Assembly (NCBI GenBank): GCA_947631995.1
Contig: CANRNT010000002.1
Location: 1-64,000 of the forward strand
DNA from: an uncultured Clostridia bacterium
GTDB lineage: Bacteria; Bacillota; Clostridia; Oscillospirales; Ruminococcaceae
Reading direction: 5' to 3'
DNA: 64,000 nt
Position numbers and translations under genes: made by a program. Shown one piece after another: positions 1-7,941 of the stretch; within the stretch, counting starts at the first letter, position 1, and every line of letters begins with the position of its first letter. Under the pieces are notes generated by a model. The model worked only from the letters and a program-made list of their open reading frames with translations, was not told where the DNA came from and did not search any database.

Positions 1-100
1 TATATGAGTTTTAGTGAGGGGGCTTGGGGGAAGACCCTTTTCCAAAAGGGTCTCCCCCAATAGCAAGGTAGGTATAGTAAACAAATGCTGATTTATTTTA
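1..100. repeat. Truncated copy of palindromic element family I
   Basis: Positions 1-58 match the right half of the elements at 16553-16745 and 34312-34450 almost base for base, including the lead-in TATATGAGTTTTAGTGAGGG. The core is a hairpin at 26-58 in which GGGGG and GACCCTTTT pair with AAAAGGGTC and CCCCC. The left half of the element would lie before the window. No gene is visible in 1-153. Confidence 0.8.
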
Positions 101-153
101 AGAACACATATGTATAAAGGGTGCAACAATTTACCAAAGGCGGTGGACTACAT

Positions 154-861
154 ATGAAAGGCAAATTTTTGAGCGGTATGCGCGACGGCATACCCATAGC
201 TTTGGGCTACCTTTCTGTGTCGTTCACTTTTGGCATAAAGGCTGTAAACGACGGCTTGTATTGGTGGGAGGCGCTTCTCATCTCGATGACGAACCTCACC
301 TCGGCAGGACAGCTTGCGGGAATATCCGTAATTGCCGCTGGCGGCTCGCTCATAGAGATAGCCATGACACAGATAGTCATAAATATGCGGTACGCGCTGA
401 TGTCGCTCTCGCTGACGCAGAAGCTTGACAAACGCTTCACAGGCGGAAAACGCTGGCTCGCAGGCTTTGGCATAACCGACGAGATATTCGCCGTTGCGAG
501 CGGCAGGCTGAGCGAGGTATCCGCTTCGTATATGGCAGGACTTATAACAACGCCGTTTGTCGGCTGGTCGCTCGGCACGGCTCTCGGCGCGCTGGCGGGA
601 AATGTTTTGCCGCCGTCGGTGCAGTCGGCGCTTTCGGTCGCGATATACGCGATGTTCATAGCGATATTTGTTCCACCGATGAAAAAGAACAAAAACATAG
701 CGGCGGTGGTAGGGATAGGTATACTGCTGAGCTGCTGTTTCAAGTGGCTTCCCGTGTTGAACAGGGTATCGGCAGGCTTTTCGATAATAATATGCGCAGC
801 GGCAGCGGCAGCTATCGGAGCGGCGCTGTTCCCCGTTGAGGAAAAGGAGGGGACGGCATGA
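154..861 (+). CDS. azlC: AzlC family branched-chain amino acid exporter, large subunit
   Basis: Predicted inner-membrane permease of 235 aa with the AzlC-family opening: an amphipathic start, then GIPIALGYLSVSFTFGIKA near residues 13-31, and four to five further hydrophobic segments. AzlC proteins work with a small AzlD partner to export branched-chain amino acids or their analogues, and the azlD-type gene follows with a 4-base overlap, which supports the call. An in-frame GTG at 121 exists, but the ATG at 154 is preferred because a purine-rich site (AAAGGCGGTGG, 136-146) lies 7 bases before it. The transported substrate is a family inference and cannot be read from the sequence. Confidence 0.85.
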   Translation: MKGKFLSGMRDGIPIALGYLSVSFTFGIKAVNDGLYWWEALLISMTNLTSAGQLAGISVIAAGGSLIEIAMTQIVINMRYALMSLSLTQKLDKRFTGGKRWLAGFGITDEIFAVASGRLSEVSASYMAGLITTPFVGWSLGTALGALAGNVLPPSVQSALSVAIYAMFIAIFVPPMKKNKNIAAVVGIGILLSCCFKWLPVLNRVSAGFSIIICAAAAAAIGAALFPVEEKEGTA

Positions 862-1175
862 GCTTCGGGCAGTTTTTTCCGTATCTTGCGGTAATGGCGA
901 TTGTTACATATATCATACGCGCCGTGCCGTTCGCGATGTTCAACCGGCAGATAAAGAGCCGCTTTGTGAAAAGCTTTCTTTATTATGTTCCTTACGCGGT
1001 GCTGGCGGTAATGACCGTACCCGAGATATTCTTTTCTCCCGATATGCTCATAGCGGGCGCGGCAGCTTTCTGTACGGCGGTCTTGCTGGCATATATGGAA
1101 CGCAGCCTGCTTACGGTGGCGATATGTTCATGCGCGGCGGTTTTCGCGGTGGAGCTTGCCGCTATGTATATATGA
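858..1175 (+). CDS. azlD: AzlD family exporter small subunit
   Basis: A 105-aa hydrophobic protein with about four membrane segments and the AzlD-like N-terminus (YLAVMAIVTYIIRAVPFAMF). It starts inside the end of azlC (ATG at 858, azlC stop at 859-861) behind a strong AAAAGGAGGGG site, so the two are translationally coupled. The pair is expected to form a two-component amino-acid exporter. A good terminator follows at 1220-1255. The size and pairing match the family; the specific amino acid exported is not determinable here. Confidence 0.82.
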   Translation: MSFGQFFPYLAVMAIVTYIIRAVPFAMFNRQIKSRFVKSFLYYVPYAVLAVMTVPEIFFSPDMLIAGAAAFCTAVLLAYMERSLLTVAICSCAAVFAVELAAMYI

Positions 1176-1219
1176 TACGAGCGGCTGTTCATTTTACAAA
1201 ATATACGAATATAAAAACG

Positions 1220-1255
1220 GATCTCCGATACCTGCATATCGGAGATCTTTGTTTT
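1220..1255. terminator. Intrinsic terminator between convergent azlD and pnuC
   Basis: An 11-bp perfect stem, GATCTCCGATA with TATCGGAGATC, and a 6-base loop, followed by TTTGTTTT on the plus strand. It serves azlD and could also act on the convergent pnuC transcript. Confidence 0.85.
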
Positions 1256-1269
1256 ACGAAGTTATGAAG

Positions 1270-1968
1270 CTATGAGGATTGCCGCTGCTGCATTTTCCGC
1301 CACGAGCAAAAGCCGTATATGTCGTTTGCCAGAAACGCTGCAAAGCACATCACCACAGAAAGATACGAAATATCGTCAAAAGTCGCCAGCGACCACAGTA
1401 TTATCAGCACAATGTCGTTGAGCGAATACGCTATCGCATAGTAGGGGCTTCGCCTGAAAGTCAGGTACACCGCCGCAAAGCTAGTCGTTACCGAAAACGT
1501 ACTCAGCGGCAGGTTCGCAGTACCGAACGCGCGCAGAATAAAGTAAAACACAGCCGTCACCGCCGCCGTCAGCACGGCAAGAAAAGCGTACTCTCTCGCC
1601 TTCAGCCTGTTGACTTTCACCTGCGAATGTCCGCTGCCGTATGGGTTTTTCAGCCAAGAAACAAGCGAAATGCAAGCCATAGGCATGGTCATTCCGAGAT
1701 AAGTTATCATCTCGCCAAAGTATGAGTATGTGTACGAAATATAGCCGTACAGCATACTGAAGATTATAGCCAAAACTTGACCTATCGGATTGCCCTTTGC
1801 AACGAAAATAAGCGATGTTACGCCGATAAGCGAGTTTGCCGCCGCTATGTAGTTTGACCTGTCAAACACCAAAAACGCCGCCGCAATAAGCGCGACCGAG
1901 CACAGCCACAGCGCCTTTTCTCCGCGCGAAAAATAATTTATTGCTCTTTTTATCTTTTCAGAAAGCAT
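1270..1968 (-). CDS. pnuC: PnuC-type nicotinamide riboside / vitamin transporter
   Basis: A 232-aa integral membrane protein with seven or so hydrophobic segments. The centre carries the PnuC hallmarks: a run resembling GQVLAIIFSMLYGYISY, then EMITYLGMTMP, and a C-terminal segment ending in a WRKMQ-type basic tail. PnuC proteins import nicotinamide riboside by facilitated diffusion, the substrate being trapped by phosphorylation in the cytoplasm. The family also contains thiamine and riboflavin carriers, so the ligand is not certain. No kinase gene is adjacent. It is transcribed divergently from csoR, with its own promoter at 2003-2031. Confidence 0.85.
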   Translation of the reverse strand: MLSEKIKRAINYFSRGEKALWLCSVALIAAAFLVFDRSNYIAAANSLIGVTSLIFVAKGNPIGQVLAIIFSMLYGYISYTYSYFGEMITYLGMTMPMACISLVSWLKNPYGSGHSQVKVNRLKAREYAFLAVLTAAVTAVFYFILRAFGTANLPLSTFSVTTSFAAVYLTFRRSPYYAIAYSLNDIVLIILWSLATFDDISYLSVVMCFAAFLANDIYGFCSWRKMQQRQSS

Positions 1969-2002
1969 AGATAATTTCCTTTTGTATAATGTCTCAACTG
2001 AT

Positions 2003-2031
2003 ATTTTATCATAATTTTTTCAATACGTCAA
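2003..2031 (-). promoter_or_regulatory. Sigma-A type promoter for pnuC
   Basis: On the minus strand TTGACG (2031-2026) and TAAAAT (2008-2003) are separated by 17 bases, about 35 bases before the pnuC start codon. Confidence 0.65.
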
Positions 2032-2039
2032 ATAATATC

Positions 2040-2068
2040 TTGACAAACGAAATAAACGGTGTTATAAT
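2040..2068 (+). promoter_or_regulatory. Consensus sigma-A promoter for csoR-copA
   Basis: Exact consensus hexamers TTGACA (2040-2045) and TATAAT (2063-2068) with a 17-base spacer. Such a strong unassisted promoter fits a gene controlled by repression. Confidence 0.92.
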
Positions 2069-2078
2069 ATATCTGTAA

Positions 2079-2095
2079 ATACCCCATGGGGGTAT
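2079..2095 (+). promoter_or_regulatory. CsoR operator
   Basis: The 17-bp ATACCCCATGGGGGTAT is a near-perfect palindrome with the TACCCC/GGGGTA arms known for CsoR copper operators. It covers roughly +5 to +21 relative to the expected start of transcription, so bound CsoR would block initiation or early elongation. It ends before the csoR start codon at 2116. Confidence 0.88.
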
Positions 2096-2115
2096 ATCAG
2101 GGAGGCGCATATATA

Positions 2116-2430
2116 ATGGAAGAAAACAATAAAAAATGTTGCTGTGAATGTCACAAGACCACCGAGCGCAGCAGCGATGAAAAGAAAAAGCTTCTCAACC
2201 GCCTGAGCCGCATTGAGGGGCAGATACGCGGCATAAAAGGCATGGTTGAAAAAGACGCCTACTGCGCCGACATACTCACACAATGCGCCGCCGTAAACGC
2301 CGCTGTCAACGCTTTCAACCGCGATTTAATTGCGCGGCATATAAAAAGCTGTGTCGTCCGCGACCTTAAAGAGGGCAAGGAGGACGTTATAGACGAGCTT
2401 GCCGACGTTATGCAGCGGCTGATGAAATAG
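2116..2430 (+). CDS. csoR: CsoR family copper-sensing repressor
   Basis: A 104-aa all-helical DUF156/CsoR protein. The copper-ligand triad is present as C50 (in DAYCADIL), H75 and C79 (in ARHIKSC), and the core [15 protein letters not shown] is typical. When Cu(I) binds, CsoR leaves its operator. The N-terminus carries an extra cluster (C8, C9, C10, C12, H13) that could help to load metal; this is inference. An in-frame ATG at 2086 lies inside the operator, so the start at 2116 is chosen because GGGAGGCG sits about 10 bases before it. copA follows 10 bases downstream, making an autoregulated copper operon. Confidence 0.93.
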   Translation: MEENNKKCCCECHKTTERSSDEKKKLLNRLSRIEGQIRGIKGMVEKDAYCADILTQCAAVNAAVNAFNRDLIARHIKSCVVRDLKEGKEDVIDELADVMQRLMK

Positions 2431-2440
2431 AGGTGCAGTC

Positions 2441-4975
2441 ATGGAAAACACAAATCAATATATAGTTACAGGCATGACCTGCGCCGCCTGCGTCAGCAGA
2501 GTTGAAAAGGCTGTCTCAAAGGTGCAGGGGGTCGAGAATTGCTCAGTCAGCCTGCTTACAAATTCTATGGCGGTTCAGGGCAGCGCAAAGCCCGATGATG
2601 TAATAGCGGCAGTAACGGCAGCAGGGTACGGCGCAAGTGTAAAGGACGCTGAAAAGACCTCTCACACCGCCGATGAAGACCAGCTCAAAGATCGCGATAC
2701 ACCTCTGCTTCTGAAAAGGTTTCTGTCGTCGCTGATTTTTCTCGCCGCGCTTATGTATATCTCAATGGGTCATACCATGTGGGGTTGGCGGCTGCCGAGC
2801 TTTCTTGAGGGCAACCACATCGCGGTGGGGCTGGCACAGCTTTTGCTTACCGCGATAATCATGGTGATAAACCAGAAGTTCTTCATAAGCGGATTTAAGA
2901 GCCTGTGGCACCGCTCGCCGAATATGGACGCGCTTGTGTCGCTCGGTTCTGCCGCGGCTTTCATATACAGCACCGCCGCACTTTTTGTAATGACCGACGC
3001 GCAGATCAAAGGCGACAGCGATAAGGTAATGAGCCTTATGCACGAGTTTTATTTTGAGTCGGCGGCTATGATACTTGCGCTGATAACGCTTGGCAAAATG
3101 CTTGAAGCGCGTTCAAAGGGCAAGACCACCGACGCTCTCAAAAGCCTTATGAAGCTGTCACCTAAGACCGCGAACGTTATTATAGACGGCGTTGAAACTA
3201 CCGTGCCCGTAGAGCAGGTGACAAAGGGCGATATTTTCACCGTGCGCCCGGGCGAGAGCATACCCGTTGACGGCGTTGTTACAGAGGGCAGCAGCGCGGT
3301 AGATGAGTCCGCCCTGACAGGCGAGAGCATACCCGTTGACAAGGCTGTAGGCTCGGCGGTTTCGGCAGGAACTATAAATCAGTCGGGCTATATAAAATGC
3401 CGCGCAACAAGAGTCGGAGAGGACACCGCGCTTTCGCAGATAATCAAAATGGTCAGCGACGCCGCGGCCACAAAAGCTCCCATAGCGCGCGTGGCAGACA
3501 AGGTGTCGGGCGTGTTCGTTCCTGCGGTCATAACTATCGCTTTCATTACCACCGTTATATGGCTTCTTTTGGGTAAGCCTTTCGGTTTTGCAATAGCAAG
3601 GGGAATTTCGGTGCTCGTGATAAGCTGTCCGTGCGCTCTGGGTCTCGCTACGCCCGTTGCGATAATGGTCGGAAGCGGCGTTGGCGCAAAAAACGGCATA
3701 CTTTTCAAAACTGCTTCTGCTCTTGAAAAAGCAGGCAGGTCGACTATCGCAGTTCTCGACAAAACGGGTACAATAACTTTGGGTCAGCCGCAGGTGACTG
3801 ATATTGTTACCGCAGACGGCTTTTCCGAAAGCGAGCTTGTTTCCCTTGCATATTCTCTTGAAAAAAAGAGCGAACACCCTCTCGCGCGTGCAGTAACTCA
3901 GTATGCAGAAAAGAACAGTATAGCATTTACAGATACGCAGGATTTCAAAGCTCTGGCAGGCAACGGTCTTACAGCTTTTGCAGACGGCGAAAAGCTTTCG
4001 GGCGGAAGCTATGAGTTCATCAAAACCGCCGCCGACATACCGAGCGATATAAAAGAGCGTTCGGAACAGCTTTCGGAAAATGGCAAAACGCCGCTGTTCT
4101 TTGCAAAGGGTGATAGGCTGTGCGGCGTTATAGCTGTTGCAGACGTCATAAAAGAGGACAGTCCGCAGGCGGTGAAAGAGCTGCAAGATATGGGCGTGCG
4201 CGTTGTAATGCTTACGGGCGATAACGAGCGCACCGCAAGGGCTATAGGCAGTCAGGCAGGCGTTGACGAGGTAATAGCAGGCGTTCTGCCGCAGGGCAAG
4301 GAAAGAGCCGTCAGCCGCCTGAAAGAGCAAGGAAAGGTGGTAATGGTCGGCGACGGAATAAACGACGCCCCCGCCCTTACAGCCGCAGATGTAGGCATAG
4401 CCATTGGCGCGGGAACCGATGTTGCCATAGACGCGGCAGACATAGTGCTTATGAACAGCCGCCTTGCGGACGTTCCTGCCGCTATAAGGCTCAGCCGCGC
4501 CACCTTGCGAAACATTCACGAAAATCTGTTCTGGGCATTTATATATAATGTACTCGGCATACCGCTTGCGGCAGGGGTATTCATATCGCTGCTAGGCTGG
4601 CAGCTCAATCCTATGTTTGCCGCCGCAGCGATGAGCTTATCAAGCTTTTGCGTAGTGACCAACGCTTTAAGGCTGAACCTGTTCAACATACGCAAATGCA
4701 GAAAGGCACGCAAGTCGGTCAACGCCAAAACAGATATACAAGTAACAAGAGAGGAGGGAGAAGCCATGGAAAAGACTATAAAGATAGAGGGCATGATGTG
4801 TCACCATTGCGAAATGCACGTTCAGAAAGCTCTCGAAGCTATCGACGGCGTTTCAAAGGCAGAGGCAAGCCACGAAAAGGGCGAGGCTAAAGTTACTCTT
4901 ACAAAAGATGTAGACAACGAAACGCTGAAAGCCGCAGTTGAAGCGCAGGAATACAAAGTCCTGTGCATAGAATAA
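2441..4975 (+). CDS. copA: Cu(I)-exporting P1B-type ATPase with N- and C-terminal metal domains
   Basis: An 844-aa copper pump of the cytoplasmic membrane. The order is an N-terminal heavy-metal domain (CAAC at residues 14-17), four membrane segments, the actuator domain (TGES), the C396-P-C398 transport motif, the phosphorylated D440 in DKTGT, the ATP-binding domain, the GDGINDAP hinge (D638-D642), two last membrane segments and a second heavy-metal domain at the very C-terminus (CHHC at 787-790). A C-terminal metal domain is uncommon. It begins at Met776, which has its own strong ribosome site (see separate entry). It is co-transcribed with csoR. Confidence 0.95.
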   Translation: MENTNQYIVTGMTCAACVSRVEKAVSKVQGVENCSVSLLTNSMAVQGSAKPDDVIAAVTAAGYGASVKDAEKTSHTADEDQLKDRDTPLLLKRFLSSLIFLAALMYISMGHTMWGWRLPSFLEGNHIAVGLAQLLLTAIIMVINQKFFISGFKSLWHRSPNMDALVSLGSAAAFIYSTAALFVMTDAQIKGDSDKVMSLMHEFYFESAAMILALITLGKMLEARSKGKTTDALKSLMKLSPKTANVIIDGVETTVPVEQVTKGDIFTVRPGESIPVDGVVTEGSSAVDESALTGESIPVDKAVGSAVSAGTINQSGYIKCRATRVGEDTALSQIIKMVSDAAATKAPIARVADKVSGVFVPAVITIAFITTVIWLLLGKPFGFAIARGISVLVISCPCALGLATPVAIMVGSGVGAKNGILFKTASALEKAGRSTIAVLDKTGTITLGQPQVTDIVTADGFSESELVSLAYSLEKKSEHPLARAVTQYAEKNSIAFTDTQDFKALAGNGLTAFADGEKLSGGSYEFIKTAADIPSDIKERSEQLSENGKTPLFFAKGDRLCGVIAVADVIKEDSPQAVKELQDMGVRVVMLTGDNERTARAIGSQAGVDEVIAGVLPQGKERAVSRLKEQGKVVMVGDGINDAPALTAADVGIAIGAGTDVAIDAADIVLMNSRLADVPAAIRLSRATLRNIHENLFWAFIYNVLGIPLAAGVFISLLGWQLNPMFAAAAMSLSSFCVVTNALRLNLFNIRKCRKARKSVNAKTDIQVTREEGEAMEKTIKIEGMMCHHCEMHVQKALEAIDGVSKAEASHEKGEAKVTLTKDVDNETLKAAVEAQEYKVLCIE
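4766..4975 (+). CDS. Candidate internal CopZ-like copper chaperone, in frame within copA
   Basis: The last 69 codons of copA encode a complete ferredoxin-fold heavy-metal domain: [17 protein letters not shown] near its start, then the usual beta-alpha-beta spacing to EYKVLCIE. It begins with ATG, and GAGGAGGGAG (4751-4760) lies 5 bases before that codon, a spacing and strength rarely seen by chance inside a gene. Separate initiation here would release a free 69-aa chaperone equal in size to CopZ. No separate copZ gene exists in this operon. E. coli also makes a chaperone from its copA gene, by frameshifting. Independent synthesis is inference until N-termini are measured. Confidence 0.6.
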   Translation: MEKTIKIEGMMCHHCEMHVQKALEAIDGVSKAEASHEKGEAKVTLTKDVDNETLKAAVEAQEYKVLCIE

Positions 4976-4990
4976 TCTGCGCATACAACA

Positions 4991-5022
4991 TAGAGCATAC
5001 CGCCGAGGTGTGCTCTTTTTTT
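4991..5022 (+). terminator. Intrinsic terminator of csoR-copA
   Basis: GAGCATACC pairs with GGTGTGCTC around a 5-base loop (one G-U pair) and is followed directly by seven T residues. Confidence 0.88.
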
Positions 5023-5023
5023 C

Positions 5024-5052
5024 TTGTTAAAAAACCGCGAATATTGTATAAT
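5024..5052 (+). promoter_or_regulatory. Promoter of the tyrosine recombinase gene
   Basis: TTGTTA (5024-5029), 17 bases, then TATAAT (5047-5052). Transcription would begin about 5058-5060, at the left edge of the inverted repeat at 5056-5076. Confidence 0.65.
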
Positions 5053-5055
5053 TAT

Positions 5056-5076
5056 AGTGAAAGGAGGTCTTTCACT
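5056..5076 (+). promoter_or_regulatory. Inverted repeat with ribosome site in its loop
   Basis: AGTGAAAG and CTTTCACT form a perfect 8-bp inverted repeat around the loop GAGGT. The right arm ends on the base before the recombinase ATG, and the Shine-Dalgarno sequence AAGGAGGT spans the arm-loop junction. It could be an RNA hairpin limiting translation or a DNA operator. Confidence 0.7.
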
Positions 5077-5880
5077 ATGCTTGAAAACTTTGAAAGACAT
5101 TTAAAAGAACAGGAACTGTCAAAAAACACGGTGGACTCTTATATGTTCGCGGTAAGGCAGTTCCATGAGCAGTACGGCTCGGTCACACTAAAAAATCTTC
5201 GTTCCTACAAAACATGGCTGATCGAGAATTATAAGCCAAAGACAGTAAATCTGCGGCTCAGGGCTATGAATTGCTATCTCGAATATGTCGGGAAAGAAAA
5301 ATGGAGACAGCCTACTGTGAAGATCCAGAACAAAACTTTTCTTGAAAACGTCATAAGCGAAGCTGACTATGAGTATTTCAAAAGCTGCCTGAAGCAGGAC
5401 GGCGAGCTGTTCTGGTACTTTGTTATACGCTTTCTCGCCGCAACGGGAGCGCGCGTCAGCGAGCTTATACAGATAAAGGCGGAGCATATACGGCTGGGTT
5501 ATCTCGACCTCTATTCAAAGGGCGGCAAGCTGAGGAGGATATATTTTCCGACCGTCCTGCAGAACGAGGCGCTTGACTGGCTGGCGGAAAGCGGCATAAA
5601 AAGCGGTTTTGTTTTTCTCAATAAGTACGGAGAACGTATAACCACCCGCGGGATAGCGGGTCAGCTAAAAAAATTTGCTGTAAAATACGGGATAGATCCT
5701 GCCGTGGTCTATCCTCATTCATTCAGACACAGATTTGCAAAAAGCTTTCTCGACCGCTGCAACGATATAGCCTTTCTCGCCGATCTTATGGGTCACGAGA
5801 GCATAGAAACAACGAGGATATATCTGCGAAAGACCGCTACCGAACAGCGTGATATAGTCAACAGGATCGTCGATTGGTAA
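5077..5880 (+). CDS. Solitary XerC/D-like tyrosine recombinase
   Basis: A 267-aa site-specific recombinase. The N-terminal SAM-like core-binding domain (SKNTVDSYMFAVRQF) precedes a catalytic domain with all six expected residues visible: Arg in TGARVSELI, Lys in the SKGGKLRR beta-hairpin, His and Arg in HSFRHRFAKSF, His in LMGHESIETT and the nucleophile Tyr in TRIYLR. An in-frame upstream start at 4963 lies within the copA end, so the ATG at 5077 behind AAGGAGGT is chosen. No phage genes or obvious attachment sites adjoin it. The target, whether chromosome dimer site, invertible switch or relic integrase, is unknown. Confidence 0.85.
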   Translation: MLENFERHLKEQELSKNTVDSYMFAVRQFHEQYGSVTLKNLRSYKTWLIENYKPKTVNLRLRAMNCYLEYVGKEKWRQPTVKIQNKTFLENVISEADYEYFKSCLKQDGELFWYFVIRFLAATGARVSELIQIKAEHIRLGYLDLYSKGGKLRRIYFPTVLQNEALDWLAESGIKSGFVFLNKYGERITTRGIAGQLKKFAVKYGIDPAVVYPHSFRHRFAKSFLDRCNDIAFLADLMGHESIETTRIYLRKTATEQRDIVNRIVDW

Positions 5881-5898
5881 AAAATGTGCCTTTTGCTC

Positions 5899-5927
5899 TT
5901 GAAATCTTTGCGGGAATGGTATATAAT
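5899..5927 (+). promoter_or_regulatory. Sigma-A type promoter
   Basis: TTGAAA (5899-5904) and TATAAT (5922-5927) with a 17-base spacer, upstream of the membrane protein at 5979. Confidence 0.75.
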
Positions 5928-5978
5928 ATCATATGTGAGAATGTGAGAACTATCATGACCGAAAGGCGGTAATATAAA

Positions 5979-6425
5979 TTGGATAGTATGATGACCGTGT
6001 TTGCGGCAAGCGAGGGTATGCAGAATGTATATGCTCCGCTGCCGTTCATAGCGCACCTTGTTTTTTGCGTGCTTGCAACGCTTCTGTATGCAGTGCTGTT
6101 CAACCGCCGCGGAAAGAAGCACTATCTGGTGCTTATGATAGCTATCGACCTGACGCTCATGACACAGTTCTGGACACAGGAGATAGTTATATTTGCGGTA
6201 GGATTTGCGGAGGTCATAATGATAATCGTCGCCGCGGTGCTGGCTTACCAAAGCGCTAAGGAGGACAAAGCGCGTGAGGAAAGAGTAAAAGATGAAGCCC
6301 GCCGCAAGCGTCTTGAAAGAGAAGAAAGGCTAAGATCCGAAAGGCTGTTCGTAAAGCAGGAGTATATAGAAAAGAATTTTGGCAAAAACATGGTGGATCA
6401 TGCCTTTGATGATGAGGACGAATAA
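5979..6425 (+). CDS. Small membrane protein with charged helical tail
   Basis: Not recognised as a named family. The 148 aa comprise three hydrophobic segments (roughly residues 20-42, 48-66 and 68-90) and a very charged C-terminal helix rich in Arg, Lys and Glu, likely a cytoplasmic coiled coil, ending in DDEDE. The start is probably the TTG at 5979, since AAAGGCGG lies 9 bases before it; ATG codons at 5988 and 5991 are alternatives with poorer spacing. Its stop overlaps the start of the dehydrogenase gene by one base, so the two form a unit. Confidence 0.6.
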   Translation: MDSMMTVFAASEGMQNVYAPLPFIAHLVFCVLATLLYAVLFNRRGKKHYLVLMIAIDLTLMTQFWTQEIVIFAVGFAEVIMIIVAAVLAYQSAKEDKAREERVKDEARRKRLEREERLRSERLFVKQEYIEKNFGKNMVDHAFDDEDE

Positions 6426-7378
6426 TGAAAAAGCTTGTTATCCTTGACAGCGAAACGGTAACTAAAGGCGACGTTTCGCTGGACTGTGTAACTTCGCTGT
6501 GCGAAAGCAGGGTCTACGGCTATACTCCCGATGACGAGATAGCGGACAAAATAGGCGATGCCGATGCGGTCATATGCAATAAATGCCCTATCACAAGGGA
6601 AGTGTTTGAAAAATGCCCGAACCTGAAATATGTCGGGCTGTTCGCAACGGGGTATAATAACGTCGATATCGCCGCCGCAAACGAGTACGGAGCAGCGGTG
6701 TGCAACGTGCCGGGGTATTCTACTATGGCGGTAGCGCAGCATACGTTCGCGTTCATACTGAATCATTTCAATAAAACTGCTGAATATGCCGCGACGGTCG
6801 CAAGGGGCGACTGGGTGAATTATAAGCTGTTTTCGTACTTTTATATACCTGTTACGGAGCTTTCGGGGCTTACAATGGGTATCGTGGGGTACGGCGAGAT
6901 AGGAAAAAGAACCGCCGAAATAGCAAGAGCTTTCGGAATGAACGTCATAACGCATACACGTTCGCCGCAAAAGGTGACGGACGGCACGAGGACGTGCACA
7001 TTGCCGCAGCTTTTGAGCGAAGCCGATATCGTGTCGCTGCATTGCCCTTTGACCGGTGACAACGAAAAAATGATAAACAGCGAAACTCTCGCAATGATGA
7101 AGCCTACGGCGGTGCTTATAAATACCGCAAGGGGCGGACTGGTGGACGAGCAGGCGCTTGCAGACGCCTTGAACAGCGGAAAGATCGCAGCCGCCTGTCT
7201 GGACGTTCTTGCAAATGAGCCTATGAGAGAGGACTGTCCGCTCAGGTATGCAAAGAATTGTACTATCACTCCGCATATCGCTTGGGCGCCTAAGGAAACA
7301 AGGATAAGGCTGCTCAAAGAGGTCGCGGAGAACCTTGAGAGCTGGCTCAGAGGAGAGCCGAAGAATAAAGTTAACTGA
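6425..7378 (+). CDS. D-2-hydroxyacid dehydrogenase, glycerate/hydroxypyruvate type
   Basis: A 317-aa NAD(P)-dependent oxidoreductase of the D-isomer family. The Rossmann motif GIVGYGEIGKRTAEIA is near residues 152-167. The catalytic triad is visible as Arg in INTARGGLVDE, Glu in LANEPM and His in PHIAWAP. Enzymes of this branch reduce 2-oxo acids such as hydroxypyruvate or glyoxylate. The exact substrate cannot be assigned from the sequence, and no serine or glycerate pathway gene is adjacent. It overlaps the upstream membrane-protein stop by one base. Confidence 0.88.
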   Translation: MKKLVILDSETVTKGDVSLDCVTSLCESRVYGYTPDDEIADKIGDADAVICNKCPITREVFEKCPNLKYVGLFATGYNNVDIAAANEYGAAVCNVPGYSTMAVAQHTFAFILNHFNKTAEYAATVARGDWVNYKLFSYFYIPVTELSGLTMGIVGYGEIGKRTAEIARAFGMNVITHTRSPQKVTDGTRTCTLPQLLSEADIVSLHCPLTGDNEKMINSETLAMMKPTAVLINTARGGLVDEQALADALNSGKIAAACLDVLANEPMREDCPLRYAKNCTITPHIAWAPKETRIRLLKEVAENLESWLRGEPKNKVN

Positions 7379-7438
7379 CTCTAAACGCTATTACCTATTA
7401 TCAGATCAAGTATCAAATCAAGAAAGAAGATGTTATTA

Positions 7439-7918
7439 ATGGCAAGAGTGATATGTGTTTGCGGAAGATTGTGTACAGGGAAAACCTCCTATGCGAAACG
7501 GTTGTGCAGGGATAATAATGCCGTTTTGCTGTCTGTCGATGAGATAATGCTCGCGATATTCGGACAGTATACCGGCGATAAGCACGAGGAGTATGTGCAT
7601 AAGATATACGATTACCTATATGAAAAGGCGGCACAGATAGTTGAAGCGGGAGTTGATGTTGTCTTTGACTGGGGCTTCTGGACAAAGGATAACAGAACAA
7701 AGGTAAAGGAGTTTTTCGGTCAGCGAAATATAAGGTGCGATATGCACTATATAGATATCCGCGACGAGGATAGAGCAAAGCTCATAGAAAAGCGCAACGC
7801 TTCCGCAGAGGTAAAACAGGGCAAGGCTTACTATATCGACGATAAGCTCATAGAAAAATTCAACGGTATGTTTGAAATGCCTGCCAAAAATGAGATAGAC
7901 GTATGGATAATAACATAA
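7439..7918 (+). CDS. P-loop kinase-like ATPase
   Basis: A 159-aa single-domain protein with a Walker A motif GRLCTGKTS at its N-terminus, a Walker-B-like strand (DVVFDWGFWT) and an Arg-containing lid region. It resembles small AAA/zeta-like kinases that phosphorylate nucleotides or other small molecules, but the substrate is unknown. Two in-frame ATGs are possible (7430 and 7439); the second gives workable spacing from AAGAAAGAAG. It ends 23 bases before proB and may share its transcript. Confidence 0.7.
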   Translation: MARVICVCGRLCTGKTSYAKRLCRDNNAVLLSVDEIMLAIFGQYTGDKHEEYVHKIYDYLYEKAAQIVEAGVDVVFDWGFWTKDNRTKVKEFFGQRNIRCDMHYIDIRDEDRAKLIEKRNASAEVKQGKAYYIDDKLIEKFNGMFEMPAKNEIDVWIIT

Positions 7919-7941
7919 GGCGCATGAGGAGAGTTGTGTAA

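Noticed and set aside
3158..4519. A 453-codon open frame on the minus strand inside copA
   Set aside because: It lies antisense to highly conserved ATPase motifs, has no ribosome site or recognisable domain, and is explained by the codon bias of copA.
5077..5880. The tyrosine recombinase as part of an integrated element
   Set aside because: Neighbouring genes are ordinary housekeeping types, with no attachment-site repeats, phage genes or tRNA gene nearby.
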